This document shows positions 25,815 through 34,181 of a stretch of DNA of 64,000 nucleotides, one piece after another. A model generated the notes under the pieces. It saw only the letters and a list, made by a program, of their open reading frames with translations, was not told the origin of the DNA and searched no databases. Within the stretch, counting starts at the first letter, position 1; each line of letters begins with the position of its first letter. Position numbers and translations under genes: made by a program. Source of the DNA: Salinispora fenicalii (lineage in GTDB: Bacteria; Actinomycetota; Actinomycetes; Mycobacteriales; Micromonosporaceae); assembly GCF_000514815.1 (NCBI RefSeq), contig NZ_KI911471.1, forward strand, positions 1-64,000, given 5' to 3'.

Positions 25815-25890
25815 GGGGCCTCCTCGAGTCGAGTCTTCTGCATTTGCCGACCCGGCGGCTCCCGGGTGGGAACCGATCCGGAAAGCAGAA

Positions 25891-25912
25891 GGCCCCGGCA
25901 ACTGCCAGGGCC
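25891..25912 (-). promoter_or_regulatory. leader hairpin, possible infC attenuator
   Basis: The minus strand has GGCCCTGGCA / TGCCGGGGCC, a 10-bp stem with one G-U pair and a two-base centre, followed by TTCTGCTTT. It lies ~80 bases before the infC start inside a leader of about 250 bases. An attenuator answering to L20 or IF-3 levels is plausible but unproven. Confidence 0.45.
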
Positions 25913-26072
25913 CGCTCGACCGGTCGGCACGACCATATAGTCGCGCATCCGAGACCGAGGCGTGCTCGGAATCGGGGACCGGACCTGGCCGCCCCGCGGC
26001 GACTCAGGTGGGAGCAGGCGCTCCGCTTTCATGGCCACCTGCAAAGCCGCAGCTGGCCTGGTCGTCACGGAC

Positions 26073-26101
26073 ACCCTACACCCCGCGCCGGTCCATCCCA
26101 A
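26073..26101 (-). promoter_or_regulatory. promoter of infC-rpmI-rplT
   Basis: Minus strand: -35 TTGGGA (26101-26096), 17-base spacer, -10 TAGGGT (26078-26073). It predicts an infC leader of about 250 bases. Apart from this promoter and the leader hairpin, nothing is seen in 25815-26133. Confidence 0.5.
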
Positions 26102-26133
26102 ATCGGGCGTCCGGCCCGCCGTGGTCTGCCGGT

Positions 26134-26598
26134 TCAGTGGCCGGCGGCACCCTCAGCCAGCCGGGACTGATGCAGCTGGCGCAGCCTGCGGACCGCGTCC
26201 ACGGCCAGCTCCTTGTCGGCAGCCTGGAGGGCAAGCATCGGCACCAGGTCGTCATCGTGCAGCTCGAGACTGGCCCAGGGCGCCCCGCGGTCGAACCGGA
26301 CGCCACGGACGAGCTCCCAGGGCAGCTCGTACGAGCCGATCACATTCTGCACCCGGATCCGCTGCGCGTCGGCCTCCACTCGCGGTCGGGTGAAGAGCAG
26401 GAAGGCAAGTGCACCGAGCACGCCGAGGCCGACCATGCCGAGCTGGTCGCCTCGCTGAAACGAGCCATAGCCGCTGCCGGTCGCCCCGTGCAGCGACGTC
26501 GCCAGCACCGTGAACAGCAGCACCAGGGCAATCGCCGAGGCCCAGCAGACAAGCCGGATGCGCCGGGGCCGGATACGGAACGCTTCGGTTTCGCTCAC
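26134..26598 (-). CDS. PH-domain membrane protein
   Basis: A 154-residue actinobacterial protein with two hydrophobic segments (VCWASAIALVLLFTVLATSL; MVGLGVLGALAFLLF). A bacterial PH-like domain follows (RVEADAQRIRVQNVIGSYELPW and on). Function unknown; such proteins commonly lie by riboflavin/histidine operons. The GTG at 26598 is chosen because it begins VSETEAFRIRPRR just before the first helix. It follows the hisG terminator and runs toward infC. Confidence 0.82.
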   Translation of the reverse strand: MSETEAFRIRPRRIRLVCWASAIALVLLFTVLATSLHGATGSGYGSFQRGDQLGMVGLGVLGALAFLLFTRPRVEADAQRIRVQNVIGSYELPWELVRGVRFDRGAPWASLELHDDDLVPMLALQAADKELAVDAVRRLRQLHQSRLAEGAAGH

Positions 26599-26631
26599 CG
26601 CACCAGTCTGCCACCCACGCCCGGGCGACCC

Positions 26632-26656
26632 ACGCCCGGCACACACAGCCGGGCGT
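26632..26656 (-). terminator. hairpin after hisG
   Basis: Perfect 9-bp stem ACGCCCGGC (26632-26640) and GCCGGGCGT (26648-26656) with the loop ACACACA. It lies 50 bases past the hisG stop and probably ends the riboflavin-histidine transcript. Confidence 0.6.
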
Positions 26657-26706
26657 GGCGACGGTCCGGCCGGGAAGGAAGTCCCGACTCCGCACCCCGG
26701 CCCGGA

Positions 26707-27552
26707 TCAGAGGCGACAGGCCTGAATGCTGGTAACCAGGATCGCGCGGGCACCGACCTGGTACAACTCATCCATAATCCGGTGCACATCGTCGCGGAGC
26801 ACCATCGCCTGCACCGCTACCCAGCCCTCCCGGTGCAGCCGGGAGACGGTTGGCGACTCAATGCCCGGAGTCAACGAACTCGCGCGAGCCAACAGGTCGG
26901 CCGGGACGTCGTACGTCAGCATCACGTAACGCCGGGCGACGAGCACGCTGTGCAGCCGACGAAGCAGCAGATCACACTGCGGGTGGGGCGGAGCGGCGGA
27001 GCGACAGACCAGGATGGCGGACGAGCGCAGCAACGGCTCACCGAAGACCACCAGGCCGGCCTGACGCAGCGTGGCACCGGTCTCCACCACATCGGCGACC
27101 ACGTCAGCGAGGCCCAGCCGGATGGCATTCTCCACCGCGCCGTCCAGGCGAATGACGTCGGCCTTGACGCCCAGCTCGGCGAGGTGCCGATCCACCAGGC
27201 CGGGGTAGGCGGTAGCGACCCGACGCCCATCCAAGTCCTGCACCGAACCGATGTCTTCGGGTCGAGCGGCGAACCGGAAGGTGGCCTGACCGAAGGCCAG
27301 GTCGACCACCTCGGTGGCGGGCGCACCGGAGTCGACTAGGAGGTCCCGGCCGGTTATTCCGACGTCCAGGTCTCCGGAGCCGACGTAGGTAGCGATGTCC
27401 TTCGGGCGCAGATAGAAAAACTCAATATCGTTCGGATCGTCCCGGCAGACCAAGTCCTTCGGGTCGGTTCGCTGGCGGTAGCCCGCCTCGCGCAACATCT
27501 GAGCGGCCTTCTCGGCCAAGGTTCCCTTGTTGGGTACCGCGACTCGCAGCAT
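26707..27552 (-). CDS. hisG: ATP phosphoribosyltransferase, long form
   Basis: First enzyme of histidine synthesis, joining ATP and PRPP. The 281-residue length and the C-terminal ACT-like regulatory domain (RYVMLTYDVPADLL to the end) mark the HisZ-independent long form. The catalytic part has LRVAVPNKGTLAEKA, the GSGDLDVGITGRD loop and the PRPP-binding segment VADVVETGATLRQAGL. ATG 27552 follows GGAG. Histidine feedback through the ACT domain is expected. Confidence 0.96.
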   Translation of the reverse strand: MLRVAVPNKGTLAEKAAQMLREAGYRQRTDPKDLVCRDDPNDIEFFYLRPKDIATYVGSGDLDVGITGRDLLVDSGAPATEVVDLAFGQATFRFAARPEDIGSVQDLDGRRVATAYPGLVDRHLAELGVKADVIRLDGAVENAIRLGLADVVADVVETGATLRQAGLVVFGEPLLRSSAILVCRSAAPPHPQCDLLLRRLHSVLVARRYVMLTYDVPADLLARASSLTPGIESPTVSRLHREGWVAVQAMVLRDDVHRIMDELYQVGARAILVTSIQACRL

Positions 27553-27599
27553 GACGGACTGCTCCTTGTCGGAAGAACGGAAGGGTCGGCGCGGAAGAC

Positions 27600-27863
27600 T
27601 CACAGATGTCGGTAGACGTCCTCAAGGTCGAGACCAGTGGCGAGCATCAGCACCTGCACCTGGTAAAGCAGCTGGGAGATCTCCTCGGCGGTCCGCTCGG
27701 GCCCCTCATGCTCGGCCGCCATCCAGGACTCGGCCGCCTCCTCGACGACCTTCTTGCCGACGAAGTGCACCCCCTTGTTCAGGGCCTCGACGGTGCCCGA
27801 GCCGGGGGTGCCGGCAGCGGCCTTGGCCTGCAGCTCGGCAAACAACTCCTCGAACGTCTTCAC
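27600..27863 (-). CDS. hisE: phosphoribosyl-ATP pyrophosphatase
   Basis: Second histidine step, removing pyrophosphate from PR-ATP. The 87-residue MazG-like helical protein has KTFEELFAELQ, VGKKVVEEAAESWMAAEHE with the metal-binding Glu cluster, and EEISQLLYQVQVLML. It is a stand-alone HisE, not fused to HisI, as usual in actinobacteria. The start is GTG 27863. It lies 47 bases before hisG and 73 after ribH. Confidence 0.95.
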   Translation of the reverse strand: MKTFEELFAELQAKAAAGTPGSGTVEALNKGVHFVGKKVVEEAAESWMAAEHEGPERTAEEISQLLYQVQVLMLATGLDLEDVYRHL

Positions 27864-27936
27864 AGGTCGATTCTCGCAACCGGCCGGCCACCGCGGCTCC
27901 ACCGGGTGCGGAGTGTCCCACAATGCTGGGAAAACC

Positions 27937-28434
27937 TCAGGCGCCGAAGCCCACCCGCGAGGTGGCCCGCGCCAGGTCCCGAAGCGCGAGCGCCGCGTCG
28001 AGGACCGCGACGGTCGCCGCCCATCCCTTGTCCTCCGCCGAGCCGGGCAGCCCCGCCCGGTCCCGGGCCTGCTCGATCGTCTCCACGGTCAGCACGCCGT
28101 GCCCGACCGGTTTCCCCTCGTCCAGGGCGATCCGGGTAAGCCCATCGGTGACCGACCGGCAGACGTAGTCGAAGTGAGCGGTGGCTCCGCGGACCACCAC
28201 CCCGAGCGCCACCACCGTGTCGCAGCGCCGGGCGAGCGCCTGCGCCACCACGGGTAGCTCCACCGAGCCGGCCACCCGGGCCACCGTGGCGACGGCCCCG
28301 CACGCCTCAGCGGCGGCGACTGCCCGGTCGAGCATGTGGTCGGTGAGCTCGCCATGCCAGCGGGCAGCGACCACCCCGACGGTCAGACCCGCAGCCTCAA
28401 CCATATCGATGCCCGGTTCCCCGAAACCCGCCAT
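27937..28434 (-). CDS. ribH: 6,7-dimethyl-8-ribityllumazine synthase
   Basis: Penultimate riboflavin step, condensing the pyrimidine intermediate with dihydroxybutanone phosphate. The 165-residue protein has the loop VVVRGATAHFDYVCRSVTDG with the catalytic His region, KPVGHGVLTVETIEQA, and the C-terminal KGWAATVAVLDAALALRDL helix. It normally assembles in a capsid-like shell or pentamer. Its start is two bases after the ribBA stop. Confidence 0.95.
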   Translation of the reverse strand: MAGFGEPGIDMVEAAGLTVGVVAARWHGELTDHMLDRAVAAAEACGAVATVARVAGSVELPVVAQALARRCDTVVALGVVVRGATAHFDYVCRSVTDGLTRIALDEGKPVGHGVLTVETIEQARDRAGLPGSAEDKGWAATVAVLDAALALRDLARATSRVGFGA

Positions 28435-28436
28435 CC

Positions 28437-29699
28437 CTATGCTCCAATCCCATCACCGACGACGGTACGGCCCGTCGGCGTCTCGACAACCTCGTCAAAC
28501 TCCAGCAGATGCCCCATCCGGTCCCGCTTGGTTCGCAGGTAGTCCATGTTCTCCGGATGCGGTCGAACCGGCAGGTCCAGGCGGCCGATGACGGTCAGGC
28601 CGTACCCCTCCAGCCCGGCCCGCTTAGCGGGATTGTTGGTCAATAGCCGCATCGACCGCACCCCCAGGTCGTAGAGGATCTGCGCGCCGGTGCCGTAGTC
28701 CCGCGCGTCCGCCGGCAGGCCAAGCTCCAGGTTCGCGTCGACGGTGTCCCGGCCCAGGTCCTGCAATTGGTACGCCTGGAGCTTGTGCAGCAGCCCGATG
28801 CCGCGCCCCTCATGGCCGCGGAGGTAGAGCACGACTCCGCGTCCTTCCTGAGCGACCCGCTCCAGGGCGGCGTCCAGTTGCGGGCCACAGTCGCAACGCA
28901 ACGAGCCGAAGACGTCACCGGTGAGGCATTCGGAGTGCACCCGTACCAGCACATCCCGACCATCGCCAAGATCACCCATCACCAACGCGACGTGCTCGGC
29001 CGAGTCATAGTCGCCGCAGTACCCCAGTGCCCGGAAGACCCCATGCTGGGTGGGGAGCCGCGCCTCGGCGACCAGCTCGACCTGCTTCTCCGTCCGCCGT
29101 CGATACGCGATCAGGTCTGCGATGGTGACCAGGAGCAGCGAATGCTCGGCGCAGAACCGCTCCAGGTCCGGGCCCCGCATCATGGTGCCGTCGTCGTTGA
29201 CCAGCTCGCAGAGGACACCCACGGGGCGCAGCCCGGCCAGCCGGGTGAGGTCGATGGTGGCCTCGGTGTGACCGGGCCGGCGCAGCACCCCTCCCTCGCG
29301 GGCCCGCAGCGGGACCACGTGACCGGGCCGGGCCAGATCCTCCGGCCGGGTACTGGGGTCGGCGAGCAGCCGGATCGTATGCGCCCGGTCGGCGGCGGAG
29401 ATGCCGGTGCTCACGCCCTCCCGGGCGTCCACCGTCACCGCGTAGGCGGTACCGCGCCGGTCCTGGTTGGTGTGGTGCATCGGCGGCAGGTCCAGCCGGT
29501 CACACTCGCCCTCGGTCAACGCCGTACAGATGTAGCCGGAGGTGTAGCGGACCATGAAGGCGACCAGCTCGGGCGTGGCCAGCTCGGCAGCGAAGATCAG
29601 GTCGCCCTCGTTCTCCCGGTTGGCGTCGTCGACCACGACGACGGGCCGGCCGGCGTTGATCTCCGCAATCGCTCGTTCGATCCTGGCAAAGGTGGTCAC
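28437..29699 (-). CDS. ribBA: bifunctional DHBP synthase / GTP cyclohydrolase II
   Basis: Makes both riboflavin precursors. Residues 1 to ~205 are DHBP synthase (DDANRENEGDLIFAAELATP; GHVVPLRAREGGVLRRPGHTEA). Residues ~210-420 are GTP cyclohydrolase II with the zinc cysteines in HSECLTGDVFGSLRCDCGPQ and LYLRGHEGRGIGL. Length 420 is typical for the fusion. The GTG at 29699 overlaps the pnuC stop as GTGA. Confidence 0.97.
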   Translation of the reverse strand: MTTFARIERAIAEINAGRPVVVVDDANRENEGDLIFAAELATPELVAFMVRYTSGYICTALTEGECDRLDLPPMHHTNQDRRGTAYAVTVDAREGVSTGISAADRAHTIRLLADPSTRPEDLARPGHVVPLRAREGGVLRRPGHTEATIDLTRLAGLRPVGVLCELVNDDGTMMRGPDLERFCAEHSLLLVTIADLIAYRRRTEKQVELVAEARLPTQHGVFRALGYCGDYDSAEHVALVMGDLGDGRDVLVRVHSECLTGDVFGSLRCDCGPQLDAALERVAQEGRGVVLYLRGHEGRGIGLLHKLQAYQLQDLGRDTVDANLELGLPADARDYGTGAQILYDLGVRSMRLLTNNPAKRAGLEGYGLTVIGRLDLPVRPHPENMDYLRTKRDRMGHLLEFDEVVETPTGRTVVGDGIGA

Positions 29700-30394
29700 G
29701 CCGCAACCTCCGCATAACTCGATGGGATCGGTGCGAGGTCGGTACGAGCCGCACGCGACGTCCGCCACCAGGCGGCCAGCCCCCAGACACAGAAGGCGCC
29801 GTAGACGAGGTACATAGCCGCAGAAGGGTAGAAGCCGCCGCGCAGCAACAGTGGCAACCCGACCACGTCAACGGCGATCCAGATCAGCCAGAAGTCCACA
29901 TACCCACGGGCCATGCCGTATGTGGCGAGCAGGCTGCCGGTCAGGATCCAGGCATCCGGCAGCGGCCCCCACGAACCCAGGGCGGCGAGGATCGGGTAGC
30001 TGACCGCGGTCCCGGCGACGGCGGCCGCCAGCAGTCCGAGCCGCTCCCGCCCGGTAGCCCAGCGGGGCTCCACCGCGGCAGCGCCGTCGCCGCCCCGGCG
30101 ACGGTTGCGCGACCAGCGCCACCAGCCGTAGAGCCCGAGCCCGAAGAAGAAGACCTGCCGACCGGCCTGGCCGTAGAGGTCATGTGCCTGTGGGGTGGCG
30201 AACGCTCCGCCGAGGAAGACGGTGAACAGCAGCACGTTGCCGATCATGCCGACCGGCCAGGCCCAGACCACCCGGCGGAGGCCGAACATCGCGGCGGCCA
30301 GGCCGAAGCCGTTGCCGACGATCTCGCGGACCAGCACCGGTGAACCGGCGAGGCTCACCTGCGCGTCGAGCAGCCAGCCGAGCGGCCCCATCAC
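29696..30394 (-). CDS. PnuC-family transporter, probable riboflavin uptake (RibM)
   Basis: A 232-residue membrane protein with about six or seven helices and PnuC-family marks: VVWAWPVGMIGNVLLF, GLYGWWRWSRN and YVDFWLIWIAVDVVGLPLLL. PnuC proteins carry vitamins by facilitated diffusion. Position inside an FMN-riboswitch operon matches the RibM branch (riboflavin) of Corynebacterium and Streptomyces rather than nicotinamide riboside carriers; the substrate is inferred from context. It overlaps both ribE and ribBA. Confidence 0.9.
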   Translation of the reverse strand: MMGPLGWLLDAQVSLAGSPVLVREIVGNGFGLAAAMFGLRRVVWAWPVGMIGNVLLFTVFLGGAFATPQAHDLYGQAGRQVFFFGLGLYGWWRWSRNRRRGGDGAAAVEPRWATGRERLGLLAAAVAGTAVSYPILAALGSWGPLPDAWILTGSLLATYGMARGYVDFWLIWIAVDVVGLPLLLRGGFYPSAAMYLVYGAFCVWGLAAWWRTSRAARTDLAPIPSSYAEVAA

Positions 30395-31056
30395 GCCGGC
30401 CCACCCACCGGCGCGGCACCGGGCAGGCCAACAGCAGCGGGCAGGTCATCCGGCCCGGCCGAGCTGCCCCCGCCGAGCAGCCGCTCGACATATTTGGCCA
30501 GGACGTCAACCTCGAAGTTGACCACGTCACCGACGCTCCGGGAGCCCAGCGTCGTCAGCCGCAGGGTGGTGGGGATCAGGCCCACCTCGAACCAGTCGGG
30601 CCCGATGTTGGCCACGGTCAGGGACACCCCGTCGACGGTGATGGACCCCTTCGTCACCACATACCGATTCAGGTCGGTGGGCAGGCGGAAACGGACCGTC
30701 TCCCACCGCGCGGCCGGTTCCCGGGCCAGCAACTCGCCGACACCGTCGACGTGCCCCTGAACCAGGTGGCCGCCGAGGCGGCTGCCGAGGGTGGCGGCCC
30801 GCTCCAGGTTCACCGGATCACCGGGGCGCAGCACGCCAAGCGCGGAGCGGCGCAGTGTCTCGCCCATCACGTCGGCGGTGAAGGCCCCACCGGCGAGTTC
30901 CACCACGGTCAGGCAGACTCCGTTGACCGCGATGGAGTCACCGGGCCGGGCGTCGGCGACAACCAGCGGGCCGTTGATGGTGACCATCGCGGAATCCTCC
31001 GCGGTCTCGGCGATGTGGATGACCTCACCGAGTTCCTCGACGATGCCGGTGAACAT
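30391..31056 (-). CDS. ribE: riboflavin synthase alpha chain
   Basis: Dismutates two lumazines to riboflavin. The 221-residue protein has two homologous barrels: MFTGIVEELGEV then SIAVNGVCLTVVEL, and LVQGHVDGVGE then SITVDGVSLTVANIG. The C-terminal ~20 residues are a Gly/Pro-rich tail. ATG 31056 follows GGGAGGG and lies one base after the ribD stop (TGACATG). Confidence 0.96.
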   Translation of the reverse strand: MFTGIVEELGEVIHIAETAEDSAMVTINGPLVVADARPGDSIAVNGVCLTVVELAGGAFTADVMGETLRRSALGVLRPGDPVNLERAATLGSRLGGHLVQGHVDGVGELLAREPAARWETVRFRLPTDLNRYVVTKGSITVDGVSLTVANIGPDWFEVGLIPTTLRLTTLGSRSVGDVVNFEVDVLAKYVERLLGGGSSAGPDDLPAAVGLPGAAPVGGPA

Positions 31057-31057
31057 G

Positions 31058-32119
31058 TCAGCCCTCCCTCTTCCGGGGCAGTGCGGTGATCCGCAGGTCG
31101 GGACCGACCTGGGTAACGTCCACGACCTCGCAGTCGATGGCATCGGTGATCGTGGTCACCCCCGCGTCCGCCAACGCGGTGGGGCCGGCGCCGAGCAGCC
31201 GGGGCGCGACGTAGCCGATGATCTTGTCGACCAACCCGGCGGCGAGGAACGAGCCGGCCAGCCGCGGCCCCCCCTCCAGCAGGGCGGCGCGCACCCCGCG
31301 CTGGTGCAGCGCGGCGAGCAGCGCCGGCAGATCAACCCGGCCCGCCGAATCGGTACCTACCTCCTCGGCGGTGGCGATCCAGGTGGGCGCGGCGTCGTCG
31401 CGGACCTGCGCTCCGGCCGGGGTCTGGCCTGCCGAGTCCACCACCACCCGCAGCGGCTGCCGGATGGCGAGACTGCCGTCGCGCAGGTTCCGAACGGTCA
31501 GGCGCGGGTCGTCGGCGAGCACGGTACCCACCCCGGCGAGGACGGCGTCCACCGTGCCGCGCAGCGCGTGCACGTCCATCCGAGCCGCCTCGGAAGTGAT
31601 CCACATGCTGGTGCCGTCGGCCGCGGCGGAGCGCCCGTCCAGCGTCGCCGCGTACTTCCAGACGAGGTATGGCCAGCCCCGACGCGTTGAGGTCAGCCAC
31701 GCGATGTTGCCCGCCTCCGCCTCAACGGCGCGTACACCCAGGTCGACCCGGACCCCGGCGGCGCGCAGCGTGGCGGCGCCACCGGACGCGGCCTGGTTCG
31801 GGTCGGGTACGGCGATCACCACCCGGGCGACGCCGGCCTGCACCAGCGCGGTGCTGCACGGGCCCGTACGGCCGGTGTGATCGCAGGGTTCCAGCGTGAC
31901 CACCGCGGTGCCACCCCGCGCCCGCTCCCCCGCGTGGGCGAGCGCGACGATCTCGGCGTGTGGGCCGCCGGCGTACGCGTGGAAACCCTCACCGACGACC
32001 TGGCCGTCCGGGTCGAGCAGCACGCAGCCGACGACCGGGTTGGGGCTGGTGGTACCGAGGCCGCGCGCGGCAAGCTCAACTGCGCGACGCATCGCCTCAT
32101 CTACGGAGACGCCGGCCAT
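31058..32119 (-). CDS. ribD: bifunctional riboflavin deaminase-reductase
   Basis: Deaminates and reduces the GTP-derived pyrimidine. Residues 1 to ~145 are the zinc deaminase (PHAEIVAL with HAE, and TLEPCDHTGRTGPC). The remainder is the reductase (WKYAATLDGRSAA, GVGTVLADDPRLTVR, LLEGGPRLAGSFL). Length 353 is normal. ATG 32119 follows GGGAGG; the long in-frame extension upstream runs through the riboswitch and is not coding. First gene of ribD-ribE-pnuC-ribBA-ribH-hisE-hisG. Confidence 0.96.
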   Translation of the reverse strand: MAGVSVDEAMRRAVELAARGLGTTSPNPVVGCVLLDPDGQVVGEGFHAYAGGPHAEIVALAHAGERARGGTAVVTLEPCDHTGRTGPCSTALVQAGVARVVIAVPDPNQAASGGAATLRAAGVRVDLGVRAVEAEAGNIAWLTSTRRGWPYLVWKYAATLDGRSAAADGTSMWITSEAARMDVHALRGTVDAVLAGVGTVLADDPRLTVRNLRDGSLAIRQPLRVVVDSAGQTPAGAQVRDDAAPTWIATAEEVGTDSAGRVDLPALLAALHQRGVRAALLEGGPRLAGSFLAAGLVDKIIGYVAPRLLGAGPTALADAGVTTITDAIDCEVVDVTQVGPDLRITALPRKREG

Positions 32120-32280
32120 GCCCTTGTCCTCCCGCCCGCCGATCGGTGCGCGGGCGGCGATAGGAGCAGCGGCATCGGGCCGCGGGCGTGCGGTGGCGGA
32201 GATCCGGGAACGGCACAGCCGCCCCGGGAGGACCGCACGGCACGCCGACACCGGCGGCCGGGCAGGGCCCGTCCGTCCCG

Positions 32281-32452
32281 CGCGCTGTCTCCCATCCGGA
32301 CTGTCTGGACGCGGGCATGCCCGCGTCCAACCGTCGGCCCCGGATTTACACCAGGTCCACCGGGCGGACGAACCGCTCCCGGGTCGCGGGCTTACCACGG
32401 CTAGGCCGTGGATCACCGCCGGTTCGGAATTACACCGAGTCCCGCCAGCGCG
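32281..32452 (-). promoter_or_regulatory. FMN riboswitch (RFN element)
   Basis: The minus strand has the conserved blocks in order: GGTGTAATTCCGAACCGGCGG, a variable hairpin, AGCCCGCGA, GGTGTAAATCC...GCCGACGGT, a GC hairpin, then CAGTCCGGATGGGAGA. The P1 helix is CGCGCTG (32452-32446) with CAGCGCG (32287-32281). About 160 bases separate it from the ribD ATG. No clear oligo-T terminator was seen, so control of translation or Rho access is more likely. Confidence 0.95.
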
Positions 32453-32511
32453 TGGTGGGTACTACCCGAAGTCTTACACGCTCTAGGGGGTCAACGGCTA
32501 CCCACAGCGTG

Positions 32512-33492
32512 CTACTTCACAGAACGATGACTTGAATCCGACACTCCGCGACGCCGGTCCACCGCCACGTACGACCCCGGCTGACTCTTGGCCACCGACT
32601 TCATCTCGGAGGCGATCGTCATCGCCGCCAGCGGATTCGTGAGCCGCTTGTCGGCATCCGAGACCGAGACGCCGATCGAGAGGGTGACCAGCGCGGCGCG
32701 GCGTAGGTTGCCACGCCGGTCCTTGAGCTCCACGTAGCCGCGGGCGGCGTCGGGCGGGTCGTACAGCGCGTCGGCCGCCTGCTCGAAGTCCGCCGAGACC
32801 TGCGAGGTCAGCTGTCGGACCTGTTCCGGCGTGCTGACGAAGATGAAGTCGTCGCCGCCGACATGACCCAGGAAGGCCGGTGGGAGCCCCACCGAGACGA
32901 CCGCCTGGTGCAGGCTGCGGGCCAACGCGTAGATGAAATCGTCGCCACGAACGAACCCGTAAACATCATTGACGCTCTTGAAACGGTCAATGTCGATATA
33001 GCCGACCGCATAGTCGGATCCGACCCGAATCCGATCGGCGATCTCGCGGCGGATCCGGCTGTTTCCGGGTAGCCCGGTCAACGGCGAGACCTCACGGAAC
33101 TCCTTGTTCCGGCGCAGCGTTGAGCTGACCCGGGCCACCAACTCGGCAGTGTCAAAGGGCTTGACCAGGTAGTCGTCGGCACCGGCGCTGAGACCGTGCA
33201 CCTTGTCCACGGTCATCCCCTTGGCCGTCAGCATGATCACCGGCAGGGCGGCCGTCATGGGGTCGGCACGGAGCCGTCGGGTCAGCTCCAACCCGTCCAT
33301 CCGAGGCATCATCAGATCGACCACGGCCAGGTCGGGGCGGTGCTGCGCAATCACCTCCAGCGCCTCCTGCCCATCCCCGGCGTGGATCACCTCATAACCG
33401 TGCAACCGCAGGTTGAACTCGACGAACCGGGCGATGTCCTCGTCGTCGTCAACGACAAGAATGACGTCCTGGCGATCCCCGTCGGGCTCCAC
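32512..33492 (-). CDS. response regulator with GGDEF output (GGDDF variant)
   Basis: A 326-residue two-domain regulator. Residues ~8-130 are a receiver with phospho-acceptor Asp59 (VVDLMMP), the LTAKG threonine and Lys111 (YLVKPF). Residues ~137-310 are a GGDEF domain with DIDRFKSVND (167-176) but GGDDF at 212-216 in place of GGDEF, and no RxxD inhibitory site ahead of it. Diguanylate cyclase activity is therefore uncertain; it may be weak or lost. GTG 33492 lies one base past the rpe stop, so the two are coupled. No histidine kinase is nearby. Confidence 0.9.
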   Translation of the reverse strand: MEPDGDRQDVILVVDDDEDIARFVEFNLRLHGYEVIHAGDGQEALEVIAQHRPDLAVVDLMMPRMDGLELTRRLRADPMTAALPVIMLTAKGMTVDKVHGLSAGADDYLVKPFDTAELVARVSSTLRRNKEFREVSPLTGLPGNSRIRREIADRIRVGSDYAVGYIDIDRFKSVNDVYGFVRGDDFIYALARSLHQAVVSVGLPPAFLGHVGGDDFIFVSTPEQVRQLTSQVSADFEQAADALYDPPDAARGYVELKDRRGNLRRAALVTLSIGVSVSDADKRLTNPLAAMTIASEMKSVAKSQPGSYVAVDRRRGVSDSSHRSVK

Positions 33493-33493
33493 G

Positions 33494-34174
33494 TCAGGCC
33501 CGGGGCGCCGCGCATTGGGCCAGGGACCGCAGCCGACGTACGGCCTCGGCCGGGTCGTCGGCGCCGAAGACCGCGGTGCCCGCGACGAAGGCGTCCGCGC
33601 CCGCCTCGGCGGCCTCGGCGATGGTATCCACGGCGATCCCACCGTCGACCTCAATGCGCAGCTCCAAGTGGCCAGCGTCCACGTGTCGACGGGCCGTACG
33701 CACCTTGTCCAACAGGTTCGGGATGAACCGCTGCCCACCGAACCCCGCCTTGATCGTCATGATCAACAAAGTGTCGAAGCTGGGCAGCAGGTCCAGGTAC
33801 GGCTCGATCGGAGTGTCCCGGTCAATCGCCAAGCCCGCCTTCGCACCGGCCGAACGGAGGTCTTTCGCCAACGCGACCGGGTCGTCGCAGGCCTCGGCAT
33901 GAAAGGTCACGTTGTATGCCCCGGCGTCGGCATAGCCGGGCGCCCACCGCCGCGGATCCTCGATCATGAGGTGCACGTCAAAGGGGAGCCGGGTGGCGGC
34001 CCGCAGGCTCTGCACGACCGGCAGCCCGATCGTCAGATTCGGCACGAAGTGGTTGTCCATGACATCTACATGCACCCAGTCAGCGGTGTCTTCAATGGCA
34101 CGGACCTCGTCGGCGAGGCGGGCGAAATCGGCGGCCAGAATACTCGGCGCGACGATTGGCAGCGGTACGGTCAC
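33494..34174 (-). CDS. rpe: ribulose-phosphate 3-epimerase
   Basis: Pentose-phosphate enzyme interconverting ribulose-5-P and xylulose-5-P. The 226-residue TIM barrel has IVAPSILAADFARLADEV, WVHVDVMDNHFVPNLT with metal-binding residues, FHAEA, MTIKAGFGGQRFIP and the phosphate-binding DGGI...GTAVFGADD end. The GTG start at 34174 follows TACACT by seven bases, suggesting a leaderless mRNA. Ribulose-5-P is also a riboflavin precursor, and the riboflavin operon lies just downstream beyond the GGDEF gene. Confidence 0.96.
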   Translation of the reverse strand: MTVPLPIVAPSILAADFARLADEVRAIEDTADWVHVDVMDNHFVPNLTIGLPVVQSLRAATRLPFDVHLMIEDPRRWAPGYADAGAYNVTFHAEACDDPVALAKDLRSAGAKAGLAIDRDTPIEPYLDLLPSFDTLLIMTIKAGFGGQRFIPNLLDKVRTARRHVDAGHLELRIEVDGGIAVDTIAEAAEAGADAFVAGTAVFGADDPAEAVRRLRSLAQCAAPRA

Positions 34175-34181
34175 GTACGCC

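Noticed and set aside
25815..25901. In-frame upstream extension of infC
   Set aside because: It runs through the leader hairpin, lacks a ribosome site, and is not like IF-3 N termini; the ATC with GAGGAGG fits better.
25793..26101. 102-codon minus-strand frame over the infC leader
   Set aside because: It starts at the predicted promoter and ends inside infC in another frame; no similarity or ribosome site.
32120..32416. In-frame upstream extension of ribD
   Set aside because: It is the FMN riboswitch and its linker, not protein-coding.
32453..32511. TTGACC as the -35 of the riboflavin operon
   Set aside because: No acceptable -10 at 16-19 bases; kept only as a possibility.
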